This document shows, piece by piece, positions 54,838 to 64,000 of a stretch of DNA of 64,000 nt. The position numbers and the translations under genes were made by a program. Numbering within the stretch: position 1 is the first letter of the stretch; each line of letters opens with the position of its first letter. The stretch comes from Saturnia japonica. Taxonomy: Eukaryota > Arthropoda > Insecta > Lepidoptera > Saturniidae. The stretch covers positions 94,115-158,114 of the forward strand of contig CM065316.1 of assembly GCA_033032175.1 (NCBI GenBank), written 5' to 3'. The notes beneath the pieces were generated by a model that worked only from the letters and a program-made list of their open reading frames with translations, was not told the origin of the DNA and searched no databases.

Positions 54838-57800
54838 ATGCTGTCAGTCCAGTTGGTGCTAGTAGTGTTGCCAATACTGGCGCTTGCGTCCCCACATCGC
54901 GCTGAGTATCACGGGCGGGCCGCGGCGCGCACTCCTCCTCACCTCGAGCTCGACGCGGAGTACTGGCTGCGAGGTGCACAGGACGCACTGCATGAACGCA
55001 CGCGCCTGGGCTCCACACCTGGCTTCGCGCGCAACGTGGTCATGTTCTTGGGGGACGGCATGTCGATGCCCACGCTTACGGCGGCGCGCACACTCCTGGG
55101 ACAGCGCCGGGGACAGACAGGGGAGGAGGCAGCGCTCGCCTTCGAGGAGTTCCCCTCAGTTGGTTTATCCAAGGTGAGTACATACGCGTGACGTAGTACA
55201 TGACGACTAGCGGTGTAGAGTCGCTTATTGTGGATGGGGGTTGCCATGGTTTCGTTGCAGACGTACTGCGTGGACGCACAGGTGGCGGACTCGGCGTGTA
55301 GCGCGTCGGCGTACCTGTGCGGCGCGAAGGCGAACATCGGCACTCTGGGCGTGTCGTCGCGAGTGCCGCGCGGGGACTGCTCGGCCGCAACTGACCCAGC
55401 TCACCACTTGCGCTCCATAGCGGAGTGGGCGCTAGATGCCGGTCGTGACACAGGTGCGTGTACGCATTGTCACATACTGTGGGTAGAACTCTATGTTACG
55501 TAACCTTATTAATGTTGTTTTAATAAACATCGCCGCCAATACATTATGATAGAACTGATATATCTAGTGAAGGCTAGGCTTCAGCTACTGAGATGGGTAA
55601 GGTGTCTGTACTATATGGTACGATTAGAGAAGACCGGCACCAACAAGAAATAAGAAACATTCATAGACATCGTCATAAATAAAGTTTCTAAAATTACGAC
55701 TGCTACACAAATGCCTCTTGTTAAAAATAACGTCGATAGTTCACCCAGTGTTGGTGATTTCCAGAAAGGAGGAATTTTTACTTTTGTATAATTATTTTTA
55801 TGGTGAAAATTAAATTTGAGAAAAGCACTATCTATAAAAATTATAATTTGTGGATTTGATGTGATGTGTCGCGCACTCGTGGATGCGTGTGTAAGGATGT
55901 GTGCGTCTGTGTATGAGTGCAGGCATAGTAACAACTACGCGCGTAACGCACGCGTCTCCGGCCGGTGCGTACGCGCACTCGGCGGAGCGCGGCTGGGAGA
56001 GCGACGCAGACAAACCGCCCGAGTGCCGGGACCGGGACCAAGACTCGCAACCAGACATCGCGCTTCAGCTTATACACTCATTCCCCGGAAACAGGTTCAA
56101 GGTGAGACCCTCGCACTTCTTCCCGGGAAACATTCGAAGACCGAACTGTCTGAGAGTTTGGTCACGCTCATATTATACAAGGTGTCCAGAAAGGGTATCG
56201 GGTATTTGTAAGTTCAATGAAACAAAAATTATTTGTATGCAATAAAAAAGTTTATTGTTTATTATTAGCATATGAATTGGAGAATTATTTGGAAAAGATG
56301 ATGTTATCCAAATGATGACCGTTACGTTGCTGGCACTCTTCTAAACGGAAACGAAGATTGGCGATAACACGTTGACACATAGCTATCGATATTGCTGCCA
56401 TTTCTGACCTGATGTTTTGCTTTAACTGGGTTAGATTCGTCGGATTGTTTTGATAAACCTTGCTTTTAAGGTATCCCCATGCAAAATAGTCAAGCGGGCT
56501 AAGGTCGGGGCTTCTGGGAGGCCAGTTGATGTTACCCCTTCGCGAAATGACTTTATTAGGGAATAATTCGTTAACAACTTCCATTGAGTCATTTGAGGTA
56601 TGGCAAGTGGTCCCATCTTGCTGGAACCACGTTCTTGAGTTGAAACCTGCAAACTCCTGCAACTCTGGGAACAAAAAATTTCGCAAAATATCGCAATAAC
56701 GGTCACTATTCACATTAATTGCTCGGCCTCGTTGATCTTCATGAAAATAAGGACCAATTATGCCTTTAGCAGACATAGCGGCCCAAACAACGACCTTTGG
56801 GCTATGCAGGGGTCGTTCATGCTTTCGTCTCGGATTCTCCACTGCCCAGTACCGACAATTCTGCTTATTAACGTGACCATTCAGGTGAAAATTTGCTTCG
56901 TCACTGAACAGTATGTTGTTAAAGTTATTAAATCGCTGCAGCATTTCGTTCGCAAAATTCAGTCGATTAGCATAGTCCGTATCCTTCAATTCTTGAACCA
57001 ATTGAATTTTATAGGCTTTTAGATGTAAGTCTTTCTTTAAAATCGAATGTAAAGACGATTTTTTGATGTTCAACGCTTGGCTTCGCTTTCGGATGGATAA
57101 AGACGGATTTTGACGAACCGACGCCTCAACTTCTTCAATTGTTTCTTCATCGCGAACTGAACAAGGACGACTAGAGTTTTGAATTTTAACTGTCGCACCT
57201 GTATTCTCGAACATCCTGATCCATTTCCTAATGCTATCGTCACTTGGCGCGTGGCGTGTACGATATTCCGCACGATAGAGACGTTGAGCAGTCACTATTG
57301 AATCACCATTACGATAATACGGTCGTACGCAAAATGCGCGATGCGTCCCCAGTACTGTTCCATCGTGACTAAAACTCCACAAAATGGCGGACGCCACGAA
57401 CCCCTCCCCGCACCCTTTAGACTCCCCGTTTCGAATATGGCGCGAAAACAAATACCCGATACCCTTTCTGGACACCTTGTACAAATTAGTTTTATCAACC
57501 GATTCATTAAGTGGTCCGTCGAGCTTATTGTCCACAGAGTACATTATTTACATATTCTTTTATAAATTATTTGTCACGCAATACCATGATAGACGCGCAA
57601 ACAAGCTGTCGTTTCTCAGGTTTTTAGTTACAAGTACATTGTAAAACCAACGAGTTTTGATCACTTTCGACATTAGGTGATCCTAGGCGGAGGCCGACGC
57701 GAGTTCCTCCCAAAGGATACAATCGACGAGGAGGGTAGCTCCGGGCGCAGGGCAGACGAGCGCGACCTCATTTCAGAATGGAGCGCGGATAAGGCGGAGC

Positions 57801-58596
57801 GCAACGCCTCGCACCGCTACTTGTGGAACAGGGCGCAGCTGGCCGATGCAGCTGCTAACCCGCCCGAGTACTTACTCGGGCTGTTCGAGAGCAGCCACAT
57901 GCAGTACCACGAAGAGGCGGACCCGACGACGGAGCCCACGCTCGCGGAAATGACGGAGGCGGCTATCCGCTCGCTCAGCCGGAACGAGGAGGGGTTCTTT
58001 TTATTCGTGGAAGGCGGACGCATTGACCACGCGCACCACGACAACCTCGTACGTCTCGCGCTCGACGAGACCATAGAGCTTAGCGCAGCAGTGCAGCGTG
58101 CGGCCGAGCTGCTGTCGCCGCAGGACTCACTGCTGGTGGTGACAGCGGACCACGCGCACGTGATGGCGTTCAACGGGTACTCACGCCGCGGGGCCGACGT
58201 GCTTGGACCCTCTGACGACCTCGGTGCGGACGGCGTGCCCTACATGACGCTCTCGTACACGAACGGTCCCGGACACCGGGCGCCCGACGCCGACGGCATG
58301 CGCGAGGACCTCACACTGCAACACTACCGTGAGTATGTTGGAAGGGTTAGGGTGGAGATAGGGTCGCTCCCGGGCTACTGACCCTTGTGAATGTGTGTGC
58401 AGAGGACACGCGGTTTGTGTTCCCGGCTGGTGTGCCGCTGGAGCAAGAGACGCATGGCGGAGATGACGTGGCGGTGTTCGCGCGCGGGCCGCACCACGAC
58501 CTGTTCACGGGCCTCTACGAGCAGAGTCACATCCCGCACCGCATGGCGTACGCGGCCTGCATCGGCCCCGGTCTGCACGCCTGCAATGCGCCCTGA
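54838..58596 (+). CDS. Alp-s: Alkaline phosphatase ALP-4, soluble type, five exons, about 517 aa
   Basis: The coding exons are 54838-55173, 55261-55453, 55923-56101, 57677-58328 and 58403-58596, phases 0,1,0,1. I chose the ATG at 54838 because [18 protein letters not shown] is a good signal peptide. An upstream in-frame ATG at 54799 would add 13 residues. [21 protein letters not shown] (Gly replaces the Ser of the other copies), ADHAHV and HGGDDV are present. The nucleophile motif reads DSACSAS where the other three have DSACTAT. The protein ends HACNAP, without the hydrophobic tail, so it should be secreted and free, like the soluble ALP of Bombyx. Exon 3 is two codons longer, and the C-terminal lead-in ([13 protein letters not shown]) differs. 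Intron 3 (56102-57676) is enlarged by a transposon. Confidence 0.94.
56178..57479 (-). mobile_element. Tc1/mariner-superfamily transposon in ALP-4 intron 3
   Basis: The 1302-bp element has 32-bp perfect terminal inverted repeats beginning CAAGGTGTCCAGAAAGGG and is flanked by TA on both sides (56176-56177 and 57480-57481). It holds one nearly complete transposase frame on the minus strand, opposite to ALP-4. The perfect inverted repeats suggest a young insertion. It must be removed with the intron for ALP-4 to work. Confidence 0.93.
56285..57364 (-). pseudogene. Transposase of the mariner-like element, start lost by one frameshift
   Basis: The frame is open to the stop at 56285. It has a helix-turn-helix N-terminus ([20 protein letters not shown]), then the three catalytic acidic residues: [19 protein letters not shown] and [13 protein letters not shown]. 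Forty-one residues separate the second Asp from the Asp of SPLD, a DD41D-type spacing. The open frame has no ATG at the expected start. An ATG in the neighbouring frame begins MEQYWG, which would lead into GTHRAF, so a single missing base near 57350 probably separates start from body. Confidence 0.85.
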
Positions 58597-59116
58597 CATC
58601 TCACTTGGAAACTGGCATCTGTCAGAGTGATCAGAACAATTCACCGCAATTTTTCAGTCAATGTGTTTTTCTTCTGTAGTATTAATATGCAAAAATATTT
58701 ATTACCTATATACCAAAAAGTATGATTTTATTCAGCATAGCCCTCGCATTGTACAGTGCTGGAATACAATTGCATTACTTTTTAAGTTTTACTCGGTGCA
58801 AGTTGCTGAATGGGGGGGGGGGGGGGGGGGGGGGGGAAGGTAGTCTGGCTGGCGACTCGTGTGACTGAGTACAGCAGTTAAGAGAGGTTATTTGTATAAT
58901 TATAAAATGGAATATATTCGATGAACTGCCGTCTACGCGAGGGTTCCTGCTGCCGCCACAGAGAGGCGCCTCGCCTCTCAAACATAAATTATAAACCAAA
59001 AACTGTGATGATGAATACTTTCTTTTAGAGCCTAAAATAGTGCTGTATCTCTGTCTAATTTTGAATTTCTGTGTCCAGATTTATGTAAGAATATTTATAT
59101 TATTCACAGCTTGTTT
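58597..59116. other. 3' flank of ALP-4, with a 26-G run
   Basis: There is no gene. A run of 26 G lies at 58813-58838. The sequence before it is AT-rich and may hold the 3' UTR of ALP-4. Confidence 0.5.
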
Positions 59117-59395
59117 TTCTGTACCAATATTATAAAGAGGTAAGATTTGATATTTTGTTTGTTTTTTTGTTTGAAATGGATAAACTAAAAAATTAATGGA
59201 CCGATTTTAAAAATTCTTTCACTAATATAAAGCTACCGCATCAGCGAGTAACACTGGCTATATTATAATTAGAAAAATTAATTTATTCCTCATAAAAAAA
59301 AAAAAAACACTAAATAAAAAAAATTGTATACACGGGTGCGTTGGCGATGTTTGTCGTATAAAATTAACACGGGTGAAACCGTGGTGCACAGCTAG
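59117..59395 (+). mobile_element. Helitron-like non-autonomous element, short copy
   Basis: The 279-bp sequence starts TCTGTACCAATATTATAAAG and ends GTGAAACCGTGGTGCACAGC-TAG before a T. The ends fit Helitron 5'-TC and CTAG-3', and the 3' part matches the reverse copy at 41950-42605. Confidence 0.55.
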
Positions 59396-60000
59396 TAATA
59401 TTTCAAAAATTAAATCATGAGTAAAATAACCACGTTTTTTCTCTTAAACATGAATTTTATTCATTTTAATGACATTGTTTTTGTTTCATTACCGTCTCAT
59501 ATAATTTATTGTAAATATGATAATGATGATGATGAATGAGGAATGATCCTCATGAGAACCAATTTATAAAAGAAGTTAGTAAAAGATAGTGAAATAGAAT
59601 TACAGAAGATTTATGTGAGAATAGAAAAATGGAAAAAAAAGATTGAAGTACAAATATCTGGGATAAAATTCTCTCATTTTAGGTGATTTTAATGCCCTTC
59701 ATACGTATAGGTCTATCAAAAGATAATTTCAGAGTTATACAAGTATTTGACTTTGGCTATATTCTAATGGTGTATATACTTAGATAAAAAAATCAATATT
59801 TAATTAAAAGTACTGTTACGGCGAGGGCCGAGGGTCTATTTGAGAGATCAGTGAAAATCCAATACGTCGATTAGATATGTTAAAAGTCTTATTAAAATAG
59901 TTCTGTAGCCGTTTTGCAAAACGGCTGAACAGTTTTGCATAAAATTTAGCAGACAGATAGTCTATAACATAGGAACTTTTTGTCCTGGTACTTAATCACT
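59396..60000. other. Non-coding, unassigned
   Basis: No gene is supported. A lone LILGDFNA-like codon run at about 59674-59700 recalls a LINE endonuclease motif but has no supporting context. Confidence 0.3.
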
Positions 60001-60226
60001 GTTATCTTACAAATATAATACCCATTTATGATTGTTTTGTTTGTCGTGTTCTGATATCAGCCGGTGTATATACAGTAATATAGCGGGGTGGTAGGGATTG
60101 TGTCCACCATACATATAGTGACAAACCCATCTATGATTTTCTTTTAGTTTGTCGTGTTCCGAGATCAATCTGTGTATATCCAATAATACGCAGACGACGT
60201 CGCGGGTACCAGCTAGTATAATAATT
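60001..60226 (-). repeat. Dispersed repeat, reverse copy of the 43423-43580 type
   Basis: It has TTGTCGTGTTCTGATATCAG and a second related phrase (TTGTCGTGTTCCGAGATCAA) with AGCGGGGTGGTAGGGATTGT between them, the mirror of the arrangement at 43423-43580. It ends with CAGCTAGTAT, like a Helitron 3' end. Confidence 0.55.
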
Positions 60227-60504
60227 TAATATTAGTTTACTAGTACCAATAGTATTTAACGAACAATTTCAATTAAATACAGTTTAACGCGGGGTTTTAG
60301 TAAACAATTCTTAAGCACTTAACTGGCATGTAATAAGTATTATTTAAAAATCTCAAAATACACCGAGTGCTAAAAACTCATATTGTGTCGTTACATGGTA
60401 TTTAGATATTTTTCGATTATTATGTTTATTTCGTTAAGCTGTATTATTTGTTATGAAAGAAAGAAAGAAAGAAAAAGATTTATTCGACAATAACACCATA
60501 CAGC

Positions 60505-60990
60505 TAGGGTTGCCATCTTTTTTTGGAAAGAAATAGTATATTTTTCAGAAAATTGCAACAAATACAGTACTTTTTGGAAAGTTAGGAAAAAATAAAGTAC
60601 ACATTTGTTTTAATCATTATTAATCAACTGCCCAAAAAAAAAACAGCGTAATATTGACAGGGTTCATGTATGTGAGTTTCTTTATTACACCAAAACTTTT
60701 AAATTACTGAACAAATTTGAAAAAAAAACCTCCACATGTGAGACTCAGGCGAAAAGATTCTGTGATTTGTGAGACGTGATGTAAAATATGACTGATATAA
60801 ACGAAAATAAATTTCAATGATAATTTCCTCTTCTGTTTAATTTAACAAAAGAATACAAAATAAGAGTGACAGTTGAATTAGCGACGAAAATATAGTATTT
60901 TTCGTACTATATTATTTTTCTATAATTTATAGTACTATTGACTAAAATATAGTATGAAACTATATAATATAGTACGGGTGGCAACCATAC
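60505..60990. repeat. Candidate MITE
   Basis: About 480 bp of AT-rich sequence is bounded by AGGGTTGCCATC and its inverted form GGTGGCAACC, with ATACA on both outer sides. It lies next to a (GAAA)n run (60457-60478). The interior has several TATAGTA inverted repeats and no coding capacity. Confidence 0.4.
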
Positions 60991-61135
60991 ACACAATACA
61001 CATACATTTTTTAATACAGTTCAAAACAAACAAATTGACACAATAACTATGTACATATAAAACTGTAAGCATAGATCCAAATTGTTTTTAATAAAACCAT
61101 ATTTCAATAGTCTGTCAGTATAGTTGTCGCTCGGT
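60991..61135. other. Non-coding
   Basis: AT-rich sequence; nothing recognised. Confidence 0.3.
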
Positions 61136-61156
61136 ATGGACGCGCCGCGCGTCGCA

Positions 61157-61188
<32 letters not shown>

Positions 61189-61207
61189 ATTGCAACGGGC
61201 TGTGTAA
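61136..61207 (+). other. Very short Ala-Pro repeat ORF in a GC-rich patch
   Basis: ATG to TAA encodes 23 residues, mostly alternating Ala and Pro, from a CGCCTG hexamer repeat. It could be a leader peptide, the first exon of a gene not otherwise visible, or just a GC-rich microsatellite with a chance ORF. No splice partner was found. Confidence 0.2.
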
Positions 61208-63180
61208 ACGCACGAATCATCGAAGCGATATAATCTGCGGCATTCTCGATCAGCTGTGCTCGGATCCGCTTTACCACTTAACTTTCATGTTTGATTATTT
61301 ATTATTGTAACTATTTAATACTACAGTATTCAATCTCGTTTAATTAATAAACTCTAGTATACACAATGAGTTACACAGTCGTTTAATAATCTCATTAGCC
61401 TAGTAGTTGTTAAGTGCGACCGCTATGCTAGCTCTTAAAATGTGGTATAAACCGCCGTAACTTTTGATTGTGTTGACTTATATTTGATTTTTTCACAGCT
61501 TTGTATGGTTTGCAGACTTGAATATTTGATAATAATTTAAACTTGATACCTCCACACACTCCTGAAAAAAGAGTCTTGACAGACAGACAGACAGACAGAC
61601 GGATAACGAAGTGATCCTATAAGAGTCACTTTTTTCCTTTTAATGTACGGAACCTTAAAAATGTGGTTTCGTTCTATTGTTGGTAAACAATTAATAAAAT
61701 GAAAATTTATCGTAACGTCACATTAAGTGTTTCTTTCCACATTGCTGATTTATTGTCTCACTCTATAAACAGGGTTTTTGGTACTTTTACCCATAGCTAT
61801 TATTTTAATAAAATATTCCGGTACTTATGGGTTAATTCTGAGGTCTGATCTTACTTTATATTTTATTTCTAGATCCAGGACATAATCCATTTAGAATAAA
61901 ATTGTGTGCAAGGTAATTATATAGCTAATCATTAATAAATTCAATACGTTAAAAATAATGCCCGATAAAATTTAAAAAGCGCTTTCGAACGAAAGCTTAC
62001 TACTGACCAATCAGAGCATTTTGTTTGTTTTATATTTATCAATCATACTAGGCACATATAATTAAATTTCATAAGTATTTTAAATTAATTTCTATCATAG
62101 TAGTGATAATTTTAGTCTCATTTTTATCTAAATTATAATTATCGGGGTGATTGATGGAAGTCGAGTCAATTGTTGTCAATTTCATTTAAGGAAAACTTGA
62201 TAAAGCTATAAATAAATAAAAACTTTATTAATCTGTTGATAACTATTATATTATTAGTTCAAAGATAATATACAATAAGATTACATTTCTCCCTCAAATA
62301 TCTTTAACCGCATATTTGAATGCGGGGAAACCATGGATTACGTGATCTAGTCTTCCTAAATAGTAGAAAGAATGTATTCATCTCAGTCGTTCTTTGTTTA
62401 CTCAAATTTTGAACACTCTTTAAAGACATTTAGGTAAAAAATAACGAGTTCAAATTGGAAATAAAAGAATAGAGGTACTGAAGAGACGCGGCGAGACGTC
62501 TTCACGTGTTAGATACATTTTGAGCGATTTAAATGATCGCAAACAAATCGATACTTTGGATTACAAAGGGCGTAAAGGACAATTTGGCGAAAATGGCGTT
62601 TTTTAACTAGTTTTAATATCCATTCTGATATTCATTAAAATATGTCATATACAATCCATGGTTTTTTGTGCGCATTTCAAAACGTATCCAATTTACACGT
62701 ATACAGTATATGGTAAAGTCGTTGTCCGCGTCTGTCTGTTTGTTTACTTACTTCTTATAATCCACGCAAAAATATTTATACGGTTTTCACTAAAATTTAG
62801 AGATTTTTTTTAAAGTTTCTGTATAGTAGAAAAAATTCAATGTTTTGTGACCAAGCCGTCAAACAAAAAATGATTTCCAGGCGCTTACATGGCTTACGCG
62901 TACTGGCTACTACTGGACAATCGAAATAATAAGATAACAATACGGATGAAGAGTGGTGCACTGCAACGACGCAATGCCCTCGAGCCGGTATCTCCCGCGC
63001 CACACGCCACGCGTCACGCGTCACACGTCACACGCCTGTGCCACGCGCCGAATGCGAGGCGGGCTATGTTATCACACGCGTGATATATCAATTAACGTCG
63101 CATCGCGTCGGTGAGTGTGTGAGGCGCCACAGCCGCGAGACTAAACAGATACCTCACTTTGTGCGACGTACATATTTATA
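61208..63180. other. Non-coding, repeat phrases only
   Basis: It contains a (GACA)n run with the common insect tail phrase CGAAGTGATCCTATAAGAG (61576-61627), a possible SINE head remnant near 61398, and a GC-rich CACGCGTCACACG short repeat at 62995-63050. No gene is supported. Confidence 0.35.
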
Positions 63181-63189
63181 ATGCACAAT

Positions 63190-63840
63190 AATCATTTTTA
63201 TTTTATTACTGAGGATCTATACTTTTTCTTCTTACCTCTTATCCTACTTAAGTAGAGTGGTCAACATATTTTCTTCTTCACTCTTCTCTATCAAATATCA
63301 TCTCAGTCTTTAGACCTTTTATACGCATATCATTATTCACACAATCTATCCATACCTTCTTCGATCTTCCTCTACTTCTATATCCATCCAACCTTCATAC
63401 TTAACATTATTCTAGTTTTATGACTTTCATCCCTCCCCATGACATGTCCATACCACGCTATCCTATAATCCCTTAAATTTCTCTGTGTCTGGTGCTATTT
63501 TAAGACTTCCTTTGATAAACTTGTTCCTGGTCTTATCCATTTTAGTTGCACCACAGGTCTATCTTAAGATTCGCATCTCTGCCACAAGTAATCTTCTTTG
63601 ATTCAGTTCTTTTGTTGCCCAGCATTCAGATCTATACGTCAGGACAGGTTTTACAATGGTTTTATACACTTTTCCCTTAAGCTTCAGGGGCATTTTAAGA
63701 TCACATGTTATCCCCGAAACCTTTCGCCATTTCCAACACTCTACATTTATCCTATTCTTCACATCATGGACGATGTAACCGTGATTTATATGAGTCTCGT
63801 TCTCACACCGTGGCAAACGGTTGCTTGCTAGTCTAATCCT
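63190..63840 (-). pseudogene. RTE-type LINE relic, RT C-terminal part
   Basis: The minus strand translates, with breaks, to an RTE-like end of reverse transcriptase. The best stretch (63559-63816) reads KWRKVSGITCDLKMPLKLKG then KVYKTIVKPVLTYRSECWAT and LLVAEMRILR. The pattern (CDxxMPLKLKGKVYKTVVxP, YGSECW) is highly characteristic of this family. The frame downstream to about 63190 is degraded. Confidence 0.75.
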
Positions 63841-64000
63841 TGCTCATAATTGTATTTCGTAGATCTCGTACTGTTTAGAAATTCCAGATTCTTATTTTAT
63901 TTTAAAATGAATATCACAGAATAAATAATCACAGTCTTAGTCTAATAGTGGGTGTTGTTAAAACTATAATGACCTTGCCTAATTATAAAAAGAAACCGAG
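63841..64000. other. Window end, nothing recognised
   Basis: AT-rich sequence without features. Confidence 0.3.

Noticed and set aside
59660..59720. GDFNA-like codons suggesting a LINE endonuclease
   Set aside because: Only about eight residues match, and stops flank them on both sides.
1..64000. CRISPR arrays, rRNA or prokaryotic operon features
   Set aside because: None seen. The window has introns, SINEs and eukaryotic retroelements throughout.

Overview
The window is nuclear DNA from an insect, very probably a moth or butterfly (Lepidoptera). The evidence is short introns with GT/AG borders, short CCTAA (TTAGG) telomere-type tracts, SART-like R1-clade retrotransposons joined to those tracts, tRNA-derived SINEs and repeat tails of types common in Lepidoptera, and an alkaline phosphatase cluster like the membrane/soluble ALP pair known from Bombyx.

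Region 1 (1-19150) is almost solid GC-rich non-LTR retrotransposon, all in minus orientation and head to tail. From right to left these are: E (17746-19146, 5' truncated), D (about 11791-17731, ORF1 open, ORF2 broken in several places), C (about 7240-11767, ORF1 open, ORF2 cut off just after RT motif A), B (1188 to about 7240, complete 1052-codon ORF2 and a long 3' UTR) and A (1-1173, 5' UTR and the start of ORF1, running off the window). Short TTAGG tracts lie between E and D and between D and C. Region 2 (19150-21230) is AT-rich, with a plus-strand poly(A)+(CCTAA)n junction, an LTR fragment and a SINE.

Region 3 (21298-58596) holds four alkaline phosphatase genes, each with five coding exons and intron phases 0,1,0,1. 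ALP-1 is on + (21298-23862), ALP-2 on - (37692-40128), ALP-3 on - (48472-50974) and ALP-4 on + (54838-58596). ALP-1 to ALP-3 end in a hydrophobic tail fitting a GPI anchor (membrane type). ALP-4 stops before that tail and should be soluble. ALP-1 and ALP-2 are near copies in opposite orientation, with homology through introns and promoter-proximal sequence.

The gaps between the ALP genes are filled with mobile DNA. There is a BEL/Pao element with almost identical LTRs and a 5-bp target duplication (24399-29815), nested in a CR1/jockey-type LINE relic that also took a 437-bp LTR. There are Helitron-like repeats, SINEs, a deleted Ty3/gypsy-like element and a solo LTR of the same family, a second BEL/Pao relic, and a 1302-bp Tc1/mariner-type transposon in ALP-4 intron 3. 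The stretch 33998-35817 looks like uncorrected sequence between two exact copies of a 1047-bp block and is probably an assembly error. The right end (58600-64000) has no convincing gene, only Helitron-like, MITE-like and RTE-type repeat fragments.

The strongest leads are the tandem SART-like array with a shared 5' UTR, a hairpin motif recurring in 5' and 3' UTRs, the mosaic pattern of identity among the ALP copies, and the BEL element that looks newly inserted but lacks most of its integrase.
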